A DNA stretch of 8,280 nt from Anaerobacillus sp. Its GTDB lineage: Bacteria; Bacillota; Bacilli; Bacillales; Anaerobacillaceae. The DNA lies in NCBI GenBank assembly GCA_007118195.1, contig SKSA01000001.1, positions 1 to 8,280 on the forward strand, written 5' to 3'. This document shows, one piece after another, positions 1-6,095 of the stretch. The number at the start of each line of letters is the position of its first letter. Within the stretch, counting starts at the first letter, position 1. The position numbers were made by a program, and so were the translations under genes. The notes under the pieces were generated by a model, which did not search any database, was not told where the DNA came from, and was given only the letters and a program-made list of their open reading frames with translations.

Positions 1-1428
1 ACGTCAAACGGAATCGGTGGCGATGCCTTTGCGCTCGTTTGGACGAAAGGTAAATTACACGGACTAAATGCAAGTGGACCTGCTCCACAATCAATTTCGA
101 TTGAAAAGGTAAAAGAGAGAGGCTATGAGGAAATTCCTAAGTTCGGTTGGTTTCCAGTCACGGTTCCTGGTGCGCCAGCCGCATGGGTCGAATTGTCGGA
201 AAAGTTCGGAAAGCTACCGTTAACAGAAGTGTTGAAGCCAGCGATTAATTATGCAGAAAACGGCTATCCTTTGTCACCCATTTTAAGTTTTTATTGGGAA
301 CAGGCGTACAAAGGTTATAAAAAACAATTAGAAGGTGACGAATTTAACCATTGGTTTGAAACTTTCACACCAAACGGTAAAGCTCCGCAAGTGGGCGAAG
401 TTTGGAAGTCAGAAGGTCATGCCAATACGTTAAAGCTGATTGCCGAGACAAAAGGGAAGGCATTTTATGAAGGTGAATTGGCAGAAAAAATTGATGCTTT
501 TTCGAAAAAATATAATGGCTTCATTTCAAAAGAAGATTTAGCTTCGTTTAAACCTAAATGGGTTGATCCAATCAATGTTTCTTATCGTGGCTATGATGTT
601 TGGGAAATTCCGCCAAACGGACAAGGTTTAGTCGCATTACTTGCTTTAAACATTGCTGAAGGCTTTGAATTTAGTGACCGCGACAACATTTCGACATATC
701 ACCGTCAAATTGAAGCGATGAAATTAGCTTTCAGTGATGGCTTAAAATATATTACGGAACAAGATAAAATGAGTGTAGATGTTTCAGGACTTTTATCGAA
801 AGAGTATGCAAATGAACGTAGAAACTCAATCACAAATGAAGCATTAACACCTACTGCAGGAGAACCACCTAAAGGTGGAACGGTTTATTTAGCATCTGCA
901 GATAAAGAAGGAAACATGGTTTCATTTATTCAAAGTAACTATATGGGATTTGGATCTGGGTTAGTTGTTCCTGGTACAGGGATTTCATTACAAAACCGTG
1001 GTCATAACTTTTCATTAGATGAAAGTCACGATAATCGTCTTGAGCCAGGGAAGCGGACGTTCCATACCATCATTCCTGGATTTTTAACGAAAGGTGATCA
1101 AGCCGTTGGACCATTCGGTGTAATGGGTGGCTTTATGCAACCACAAGGTCATATGCAAGTCGTTATGAATGCAATTGATTTCAACTTAAATCCACAAGCA
1201 GCTCTTGACGCTCCACGTTGGCAATGGATGAAAGACAAATCAGTAATGCTTGAAAATACGGTACCAAACTTTATTGCTCAAGGCTTAGCACGAATGGGTC
1301 ACCAAATTCAAGTAGCACATAACCCAGGCGGATTCGGAAGAGGCCAAATTATTTGGCGTGATCCGAATACAGGCGTTCTAGCTGGTGGAACAGAATCAAG
1401 AACCGACGGCTCCATCGCCGCTTGGTAG
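1..1428 (+). CDS. ywrD: Gamma-glutamyltransferase-family Ntn hydrolase, YwrD-like (5' end outside window)
   Basis: The frame is open from base 1 to the TAG at 1426-1428, giving 475 visible residues. Family members of this type are about 530 residues, so roughly 50-60 N-terminal residues lie before the window. The visible protein starts within the GIGGDAF segment. The likely self-processing site is Gly-Gly|Thr-Val-Tyr, with the nucleophile Thr encoded at 880-882 (visible residue 294); cleavage there gives the large and small subunits. The small subunit keeps the MGGFMQPQGH glycine-rich segment. Two substrate-site features of classical glutathione-cleaving enzymes look altered: the RExAP arginine region reads NASGPAP, and the Ser-Ser oxyanion region reads RTFHTIIPG. 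The protein therefore belongs to the divergent YwrD/HpxW-like branch, and its substrate (gamma-glutamyl compound or another amide such as oxamate) is uncertain. The neighbouring chromate transporter pair supports the YwrD assignment. Family membership is sure; substrate and exact orthology are inference. Confidence 0.88.
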   Translation, partial: TSNGIGGDAFALVWTKGKLHGLNASGPAPQSISIEKVKERGYEEIPKFGWFPVTVPGAPAAWVELSEKFGKLPLTEVLKPAINYAENGYPLSPILSFYWEQAYKGYKKQLEGDEFNHWFETFTPNGKAPQVGEVWKSEGHANTLKLIAETKGKAFYEGELAEKIDAFSKKYNGFISKEDLASFKPKWVDPINVSYRGYDVWEIPPNGQGLVALLALNIAEGFEFSDRDNISTYHRQIEAMKLAFSDGLKYITEQDKMSVDVSGLLSKEYANERRNSITNEALTPTAGEPPKGGTVYLASADKEGNMVSFIQSNYMGFGSGLVVPGTGISLQNRGHNFSLDESHDNRLEPGKRTFHTIIPGFLTKGDQAVGPFGVMGGFMQPQGHMQVVMNAIDFNLNPQAALDAPRWQWMKDKSVMLENTVPNFIAQGLARMGHQIQVAHNPGGFGRGQIIWRDPNTGVLAGGTESRTDGSIAAW

Positions 1429-1431
1429 GAA

Positions 1432-1548
1432 GAAAAGCGGAGACGACTGGTCAGCTTCGAAAGGCGTTGGAAGCTCACTAAAAGAGGCGCTTTTTTGCCT
1501 CTTTTATGTGAGGTGAAACGCACGAGAAGCTAGGAGTCGGAGCTAGAC
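1432..1548. repeat. Diverged copy of the ~119-bp structured intergenic repeat
   Basis: This stretch begins with GAAAAGCGGAG and ends with CGGAGCTAGAC, the same borders as the better-preserved unit that follows. It starts only a few bases after the stop codon of the upstream gene. Its arms can pair (GACTGGTCAGCTTC near the left end with GAAGCTAGGAGTC near the right end), as in the next unit, although the sequence between is different. It is probably an older, diverged or separately derived member of the same repeat family. Confidence 0.55.
1479..1506 (+). terminator. Terminator-like hairpin downstream of the gamma-glutamyltransferase-family gene
   Basis: A perfect 10-bp stem pairs TAAAAGAGGC (1479-1488) with GCCTCTTTTA (1497-1506) around an 8-nt loop that contains six T. 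The arm itself supplies a short T run. The hairpin lies 50 bases after the stop codon and inside the first repeat unit, and could act in either direction. No long U tract follows the stem, so termination may be partial. Confidence 0.5.
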
Positions 1549-1701
1549 AGAAAAGCGGAGGTGCCTTGCTCACGAGCGACAGGCACTGGAAGGCCTTTGA
1601 AAGAAGCCGTTCTTTGGCTTCCGAAAAGGACTGAAGTGTCCCGAGCTCGTAGGCACCGAAGCTAGACAGAAAAGCGGAGGTGCCTTGCTCACGAGCGACA
1701 G
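1541..1701. repeat. Structured intergenic repeat: one full unit plus a truncated second copy
   Basis: A 42-bp perfect direct repeat starting AGCTAGACAGAAAAGCGG occurs at 1541-1582 and again at 1660-1701, a period of 119 bp. The full unit folds on itself: GGTGCC and ACGAGC near the left pair with GCTCGT and GGCACC near the right, and an inner AAGCC/GGCTT hairpin lies in the middle. The second copy stops abruptly at 1701, just before the leader of the chromate transporter gene. Repeats with this GCTAGACAGAAAAGCGGAG signature are, as I recall, common between genes in Bacillaceae genomes. Their function is not established. Confidence 0.75.
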
Positions 1702-1733
1702 TTTTTAAAAGTTTATTTTAAGAGGAGAATGAA

Positions 1734-2303
1734 ATGAAGCAATATAATATATTTATGGCTTTCTTTCGTGTTGGAATGCTCGGCTATGGTGGTGGCCCAG
1801 CTTCAATTCCTTTAGTTCACAAAGAAGTTGTTGAAAAATATAAATGGCTTAATGACAATGAGTTTAGTGATGTTTTAGCAATTGGAAATGCACTACCAGG
1901 ACCAATTGCGACAAAAATGGCCGGATATATCGGATATCGTGTTGGTGGATATTTAGGAATGGTGAATGCCATTGTAGCTAGTATCGTCCCAACCATTTTA
2001 TTGATGATTATTATTTTAGGATCATTAGCGTCGTACAGGGAGCAAGCTTGGGTACAAGGAATGGCAAGTGCAGTTGTTCCTGTTGTCGGTGTGATGATGG
2101 CAATGTTGACATGGAAGTTTTTTGATACATCTCGTAAAGGTTTAGGTTGGGTGAAAAGTATTGTCCTAATTGTTGTTAGTTTTATAATTATCGGTATTTT
2201 AGATATTCATCCTGCATTTGTTATTGTAGCAATTTTACTTTTTGCCTTAACTAGATCAGATAAAAGCTCGAAAACGAAGAAAGAAGGGGAACAAAGTTCA
2301 TGA
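1734..2303 (+). CDS. ywrB: Short-chain chromate transporter, N-terminal-type subunit (Chr3N/YwrB-like)
   Basis: This 189-residue integral membrane protein has a single CHR domain. The signature GYGGGPASIPL is at residues 17-27 and PGPIATKMAGYIGY at 55-68. Hydrophobic segments at about 76-99, 108-129, 140-157 and 159-173 are followed by a charged Lys/Ser-rich cytoplasmic-type tail. In the CHR family, half-size proteins work in pairs to export chromate, probably as a mimic of sulfate. The ATG at 1734 has GAGGAG at 1722-1727, 6 bp upstream. The stop overlaps the next gene as ATGA (2300-2303), indicating translational coupling and a heteromeric product. From memory, the B. subtilis ywrB/ywrA pair lies near ywrD in the same way. 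The family call is firm; the N-type label rests on gene order and length. No clear promoter is visible between the repeats and the start. Confidence 0.9.
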   Translation: MKQYNIFMAFFRVGMLGYGGGPASIPLVHKEVVEKYKWLNDNEFSDVLAIGNALPGPIATKMAGYIGYRVGGYLGMVNAIVASIVPTILLMIIILGSLASYREQAWVQGMASAVVPVVGVMMAMLTWKFFDTSRKGLGWVKSIVLIVVSFIIIGILDIHPAFVIVAILLFALTRSDKSSKTKKEGEQSS

Positions 2304-2839
2304 TTTATTGGGAGATATTTTTAGCATTTTTTATCCCAGGAATAATTGGTTACGGTGGTGGCCCAGCCTCGATTCCGTTAATTGAATATGAAGTCGTTCA
2401 CCGTTTTGGTTGGCTTACAGTTGAAGAGTTTGGTGAAGTTTTAGCGTTAGGAAATGCGATGCCAGGCCCCATCGCAACGAAAATGGCTGGCTTTATCGGT
2501 TATGAACAAGGTGGAATATTAGGTGCTGCAGTCGGTGTGTTTGCTACTGTTGCCCCATCATTAGTCTTAATGATTGCACTTTTAAGCTTATTAATGAAGT
2601 TTAAAGCTTCACCAAAGGTTAAGGCGATGACTAGTTTAGTAAAGCCGACAATCGCTGTTCTTTTAGGACTATTAACCATTCGTTTTTTCGATAGCTCTTA
2701 TACACAGTTAGGATTATTCCAAACAGGGGCTCTAATCGTTGTGAGTTACGTTCTTCTTGAAAAGTTGAAAGTTCACCCAGCGTATGTCATTGGAGGAGCG
2801 CTTCTTTATGGTGGCATATTTCTAGGTGGGATTATTTAA
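2300..2839 (+). CDS. ywrA: Short-chain chromate transporter, C-terminal-type subunit (Chr3C/YwrA-like)
   Basis: This 179-residue membrane protein aligns without gaps to the preceding gene product over at least the first 98 residues: GYGGGPASIPL at 17-27 and PGPIATKMAGFIGY at 55-68 fall at identical positions. Hydrophobic segments lie at about 76-98, 111-128, 140-155 and 159-177. The two genes are therefore a tandem duplication whose products probably form one chromate (CrO4 2-) efflux transporter. The ATG at 2300 overlaps the upstream TGA, and an AAGGGGA Shine-Dalgarno sequence lies at 2284-2290 inside the end of the preceding gene. No terminator follows within the 46 bp before the next gene, so the acetyltransferase gene is probably co-transcribed. 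Natural substrates other than chromate cannot be excluded. Confidence 0.9.
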   Translation: MIYWEIFLAFFIPGIIGYGGGPASIPLIEYEVVHRFGWLTVEEFGEVLALGNAMPGPIATKMAGFIGYEQGGILGAAVGVFATVAPSLVLMIALLSLLMKFKASPKVKAMTSLVKPTIAVLLGLLTIRFFDSSYTQLGLFQTGALIVVSYVLLEKLKVHPAYVIGGALLYGGIFLGGII

Positions 2840-2885
2840 AAGAGGGGCAAATAAGTAACGTCCGACGAATTAGGGAGGAATACAA

Positions 2886-3416
2886 ATGAATAAACAGATC
2901 AGAATGTTAACGAGTGAAGATTTCCCCTATTTGGAAGCGATGGATACTGGAATTGAAGATGACTATGTAATGCGAATATTTCATAGACTTACTACAGAGA
3001 ATCATCGTTTATATGGTTTATTTATAGATAACGAAATGGTAAGTATGGGTGGCTATACAATTTTTGCAGGGCGTTATGCGATGTTAGGTCGTTTAAGAAG
3101 TGACCGCCGTTTTAGAGGGAACAACTTTGCAACACAATTGATTTCCTACATTATGAACGAAGCATTTCAAGTTAATGGCATTCAGTGGGTGGGGGCGAAT
3201 ACCCAGGAATATAACATACCGGCACGGAGAGTTGTTGAGAAACTTCAGTTAAATCCTTACGTAATGTTACATGGTGCCGTCACCAAAGATACATCAGCAC
3301 TTGAAACTGGTGCGAAATCATGGAACTTTATTGATAGTATCGAACGAAAGAAGTATTGGTTAAAAGAAGTTTTTCTTAAATCATCTTCTATTTTTCCATA
3401 TGAATGCTACTACTAA
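2886..3416 (+). CDS. GNAT-family N-acetyltransferase, truncated by an in-frame TAA
   Basis: The 176-residue product carries the acetyl-CoA-binding core of a GNAT acyltransferase. A GGYTIF/YAMLGRL beta region is followed by RSDRRFRGNNFATQL at 71-85, which matches motif A (R-x-x-G-x-G/A). The last small residue is replaced by Asn80, which may weaken pyrophosphate binding. ANTQEYNIPARRVVEKL (104-120) matches the motif B region. The start has AGGGAGG at 2872-2878, 7 bp upstream of the ATG. The TAA at 3414-3416 is followed in the same frame by 122 more sense codons, so the original gene encoded about 299 residues. The acetyltransferase core is complete before the stop, so a shortened enzyme could still be made. 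The acceptor substrate is unknown. It lies directly downstream of the chromate transporter pair and is probably in the same transcript. Confidence 0.8.
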   Translation: MNKQIRMLTSEDFPYLEAMDTGIEDDYVMRIFHRLTTENHRLYGLFIDNEMVSMGGYTIFAGRYAMLGRLRSDRRFRGNNFATQLISYIMNEAFQVNGIQWVGANTQEYNIPARRVVEKLQLNPYVMLHGAVTKDTSALETGAKSWNFIDSIERKKYWLKEVFLKSSSIFPYECYY

Positions 3417-3785
3417 TTCCCTGCTTCTAAAGAGTTATTTAAGGAGCAAGATATACAGCAGTGGTCCTTTTATGAAAATGAAGAAAAAACACGTGTCCTT
3501 ATTACAAAGTATGATCAAAAAAAAGATCATTATTTATACGTTATTTATCCTTGGAGTGACATGATGTTACAAAAAGGTTTGTGGGAAACGATAGCTAAAG
3601 ATTACCGGAAACTAAAAGAGCAAGTTGAAGGTGATACGTACATTTGGATCGATTTAACGAAAGAGGAAGTTCAAACATTACCATCGAACCATAAATTTGA
3701 ACTACCTTCTCCTTGGATTTTATATGGAGTTGAAAAGGAGAATTATAACCTAAACGATGAAATAAAGTTGAGCAGTTTATTTTAA
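3417..3785 (+). pseudogene. Separated C-terminal part of the GNAT gene (readthrough region after the internal stop)
   Basis: Immediately after the TAA at 3414-3416 the same reading frame stays open for 122 codons, to a TAA at 3783-3785. It begins FPASKELFKEQD and includes WSFYENEEKTR and YLYVIYPWSD before two consecutive Met codons at 3561 and 3564. This looks like protein sequence, and no frameshift is needed to join it to the upstream part. The simplest reading is one 299-codon gene broken by a nonsense change or a sequencing error. A GGAG at 3553-3556 lies 4 bp before the ATG at 3561 and 7 bp before the one at 3564, so a 74- or 73-residue C-terminal fragment could be made. I do not recognise the C-terminal domain. 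Confidence 0.7.
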
Positions 3786-3801
3786 TGGAAGAATTAAAGA
3801 A

Positions 3802-3918
3802 GGGGCTCTCCCAAAAAAAGTGTCAGACACTGTTAGGCAACAAAAATAGACGGATAATAAATTTATTCATCTATATTTAGTAAGCTTTACCTGGTGTTAG
3901 ACACTTATGGGAGAGTCC
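3802..3918. repeat. MITE-like long imperfect palindrome between convergent genes
   Basis: The outer arms GGGGCTCTCCC (from 3802) and GGGAGAGTCC (to 3918) pair. Next inside, GTGTCAGACAC (3820-3830) and GTGTTAGACAC (3894-3904) pair with each other, and each is also nearly self-complementary. The centre holds a 12-bp palindrome AATAAATTTATT (3856-3867), flanked by ATAGACGGAT and ATTCATCTAT, which pair at 8 of 10 positions. The whole 117-bp block can thus extrude as one long hairpin, the layout of a small non-autonomous palindromic element. No target-site duplication is obvious and no transposase is present. Confidence 0.65.
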
Positions 3919-3925
3919 TTTTTTT
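3905..3925 (+). terminator. Terminator formed by the right arm of the palindrome plus T run
   Basis: The GGGAGAGTCC arm of the palindrome is followed directly by seven T (3919-3925), so the long hairpin can act as a rho-independent terminator for the + strand transcript of the chromate and GNAT genes. The T run overlaps the stop codon of the convergent dehydrogenase gene (3924-3926). On the - strand the same hairpin follows that stop codon and could stop transcription in that direction too. Confidence 0.6.
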
Positions 3926-5123
3926 ACTCTTTAATCATTTTGTAAAGCTGATACAAATCTTTTTTTAACAAAATTTTTGGCACAGGATAAAGTGGATTCG
4001 CTTCTTTCAAAGCACGTTCCACCATTATCGGAATATCATTCTCAACTATTCCATTAACCTTTTTAGGAATTTTCATATTTTCGTTAAGTTCTTTAATGGC
4101 TTTAATAAATTTTTTTGCCTTTTGTTCTTCAGTATCAGTGCTCTTGCTAATACCAACTAAATCGGCTAGTTCCGCTAGTGGCTTTTGTGCGGACTTCCCG
4201 TAATACTCTAATACATAAGGCAGTATAATAGCATTAGCTAAACCGTGAGGAATAGAATAAAAACCTCCAAGAGTATGTGCAATCGCATGTACATAGCCGA
4301 CATAGGCACGAGTGAACGCAATACCTGCTAAATATGAGGCCTTTTGCATATTTGTACGTGCCTTTATATTTGCCCCGTTTGAATAGGCCTCATAGAGGTT
4401 TTCAAAAATTAAAGCTACGGCTTCTTTACTACATCGTTTTGTTTCCACTGTGTTACTCTTGCCGATGTATGCTTCAATTGCATGTGTTAAAGCGTCCATG
4501 CCAGTAGTTGCGGTAATATGTGGTGGAAGTTTAATTGTAAGTAGCGGATCAAGTACAGCAAAATGTGGAATGAGCACCGTGTCATTGAGGGCATACTTTT
4601 CATGCGTTTTATTGTTTGAAATAACGGCAGCAAGGGTAGTTTCGCTTCCTGTACCAGATGTTGTTGGTATTGCAAAAAAAGGAGGGATTTCTTTTCTAAC
4701 CTTTAACTGTCCCTTCATCTGAGGGATGCTTTTTTCAGGTCTTGCCACACGTGCACCAACTGCTTTTGCGCAATCGATTGGAGAACCATCCCCAAAAGCA
4801 ATAATCGCTTTGCATTTATTAGTTTTGTAACAAATTAGTGCGTCTTCAATATTATCAATTGTTGGATTTGGGACAGTTTTATCATAAACAACATAGTTTA
4901 TTCCGATTGCTTTTAATCCTTCGAATAACTCGTTCATGAGTCCAAGTGAAGTAATCCCTTTATCTGTTACGATCAAAACACTATCTATTGCTTTGCTTTT
5001 GATGAGAGGTGGTAATTTATTTAAGCTATTTTCTCCTTCTAATAATGGGGGTTTTCGCCACGGTAAAAAATGAGCAGCTACTTTTAAAGTGAGTTGATAC
5101 AACCTGCAATACAACCTGTACAT
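3924..5123 (-). CDS. Iron-containing alcohol dehydrogenase
   Basis: This 399-residue cytoplasmic oxidoreductase is of the group III (iron-dependent) alcohol dehydrogenase family and would interconvert an alcohol and its aldehyde or ketone using NAD(P). The N-terminal nucleotide-binding half includes VPNPTIDNIEDAL (84-96), GDGSPIDCAKA (111-121) and PTTSGTGSETT (153-163). The metal-binding half has GMDALTHAIEAY, with ligands Asp210 and His214, then AHTLGGFYSIPHGLANA, with His283 and His293. All four expected metal ligands are present. One oddity is Asp112 at the centre of the usual GGGSxxD cofactor loop. The length is normal, with an N-terminal extension (MYRLYCRLYQ...) of about 30 residues before the dehydrogenase fold. 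The start at 5123 has AGAGAGG at 5137-5131, 7 bp upstream. The substrate cannot be predicted. It is a single gene, convergent with the upstream operon. Confidence 0.92.
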   Translation of the reverse strand: MYRLYCRLYQLTLKVAAHFLPWRKPPLLEGENSLNKLPPLIKSKAIDSVLIVTDKGITSLGLMNELFEGLKAIGINYVVYDKTVPNPTIDNIEDALICYKTNKCKAIIAFGDGSPIDCAKAVGARVARPEKSIPQMKGQLKVRKEIPPFFAIPTTSGTGSETTLAAVISNNKTHEKYALNDTVLIPHFAVLDPLLTIKLPPHITATTGMDALTHAIEAYIGKSNTVETKRCSKEAVALIFENLYEAYSNGANIKARTNMQKASYLAGIAFTRAYVGYVHAIAHTLGGFYSIPHGLANAIILPYVLEYYGKSAQKPLAELADLVGISKSTDTEEQKAKKFIKAIKELNENMKIPKKVNGIVENDIPIMVERALKEANPLYPVPKILLKKDLYQLYKMIKE

Positions 5124-5146
5124 ATCATTACCTCTCTTTTTAATCG

Positions 5147-5280
5147 TTGATCCTTAAATAGTTTAAGGGTTATAGACCCCCACCTCAACGCGTAGCGTAG
5201 GTGGGAACTTTTAATCAGGTGGAGTCGAGACTCCATCTGATTTCTCGATGTTTCAGCTTGCTGAAACGAGTTCGCTTTCT
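5147..5280. mobile_element. Tandem-hairpin cassette, possible IS200/IS605-type end or derivative
   Basis: The cassette begins at TTGAT (5147-5151). It then holds four hairpins: CCTTAAA/TTTAAGG (5152-5168); CCCACCT/AGGTGGG enclosing ACGC/GCGT (5179-5205); a 14-bp stem with one mismatch (5213-5242); and GTTTCAGC/GCTGAAAC (5250-5267). The first 34 bp recur at 8247-8280. Serial hairpins without terminal inverted repeats, bounded by a TTGAT-like pentamer, fit the ends of IS200/IS605 elements; TTGAT is the target of ISDra2. Read on the - strand, the hairpins would resemble the guide-RNA scaffold at the right end of TnpB-type elements. No tnpA or tnpB is in the window, and the outer border near 5280 is a guess. 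Confidence 0.5.
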
Positions 5281-5357
5281 AAAATTAGTTCCGTTAAAAC
5301 AATTGTAATAAATATCCGCTGCGAAAAGACCAAAAGATTTGAAATGAATTAAAAAAA

Positions 5358-5944
5358 ATTGAGGTAATACAAATTTATTTGCGATTATCGCATTATACTT
5401 GCGATCGCCCAAGTTACATTTGCGATAAATTGAATTTATTTGCACCACTACTTTTAGAGAGAGACTTACATTGAGTTAATGCGTATTTATTTGCGATTTT
5501 TGTATTTTACTTGCGATTAACCAAGTTTCATTTGCGATAAATTGAATTTATTTGCACCACTCCTTTTAGAGAGCGACTTACATTGAGTTAATGCGTATTT
5601 ATTTGCGATTTTTGTATTTTACTTGCGATTAACCAAGTTACATTTGCGATAAATTGAATTTATTTGCACCACTACTTTTAAAGAGTCTCTTTTATTGAGT
5701 TAATTCGTTTTTATTTGCGATTATCGAATTTAACTTGCGATAAAGCATGTTTTACTTGCGATAAATAGAGTTTACTTGCAGCACTACTATTAGAGAGGCT
5801 CTTTAATTGAGTTAATTCAATTTTACTTGCAATTATTGAATTTAACTTGCGATAAGGCAAGTTTTACTTGCGATAAATAGACTTTACTTGCACCCCCACT
5901 TTTAGAGAGACTCTTAAAATTAAGTTAATCAATTTTTATTTGTT
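5358..5944. repeat. Array of five 112-bp tandem repeats with phased TTGCGAT boxes
   Basis: Five units repeat with a period of exactly 112 bp. The first GCGAT (or GCAAT) of each unit has its G at 5381, 5493, 5605, 5717 and 5829, with partial units at both ends. Each unit has four boxes: three TTGCGAT-type and one TTGCACC-type. Their G positions are spaced 20, 21 and 20 bp in every unit, and a tail of about 50 bp follows (CACTACTTTTAGAGAG...TTGAGTTAAT). Units two and three are nearly identical over their first 80 bp; units four and five resemble each other more. The region is AT-rich with no convincing reading frame. It lies upstream of the dehydrogenase gene and downstream of clpE. The function is unknown, and I recognise no described family. 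Confidence 0.9.
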
Positions 5945-6026
5945 AAGATCAGAATGCGGCGCTTAATAAAGATAATTACTGTTTATTCCACTAACACTTA
6001 GTGTTCATAAGATGTATGAAAAAGGA

Positions 6027-6058
6027 AAAAAGCACGAAGGAGCTCCTTCGTGCTTTTT
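6027..6058 (-). terminator. Strong bidirectional rho-independent terminator of clpE
   Basis: A perfect 32-bp palindrome has 16-bp arms, AAAAAGCACGAAGGAG and its complement, with GC-rich stem sequence flanked by A and T runs on either side. It lies 38 bp beyond the clpE stop codon on the - strand. The symmetric A/T runs mean it would also terminate transcription from the other direction, insulating clpE from the repeat array. Confidence 0.9.
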
Positions 6059-6095
6059 ACAATGCGAATTAAAGTTTTTTCACTCTACCAACTCA

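Noticed and set aside
1308..1523. Open frame on the - strand over the end of the hydrolase gene and the repeat
   Set aside because: It is antisense to a well-supported gene and extends into structured repeat sequence; no domain or ribosome binding site supports it.
4450..4722. Open frames antisense to, or in another frame of, the dehydrogenase gene
   Set aside because: They lie wholly within a clear family member, and their translations show no recognisable domain.
5392..5397. TATAAT on the - strand as a possible dehydrogenase promoter
   Set aside because: The -10 match is perfect, but no reasonable -35 sequence sits 16-18 bp upstream, and the stretch is very AT-rich, so it is not reported as a promoter.
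5401..5408. GCGATCGC octamer in the first tandem unit
   Set aside because: It resembles the cyanobacterial HIP1 palindrome but occurs once, made by a TTGCGAT box followed by CGC; other units do not keep it, so it is chance.
5215..5448. Possible 77-residue protein on the - strand
   Set aside because: It runs through the hairpin cassette and the first tandem repeat unit, has no convincing ribosome binding site, and its sequence is explained by translation of repeat DNA. It could at most be a remnant of a transposon coding end.
5358..5944. CRISPR array or plasmid-type replication origin at the tandem repeats
   Set aside because: The units are contiguous 112-bp repeats with no unique spacers, there are no cas genes, and no TTATCCACA-like DnaA boxes or rep gene were seen. 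The word iteron is used only for the spacing pattern.
5993..6005. Short palindrome AACACTTAGTGTT beyond the clpE terminator
   Set aside because: Six-base arms in AT-rich DNA are expected by chance, and nothing nearby suggests an operator; the rest of 5945-6026 shows no feature.
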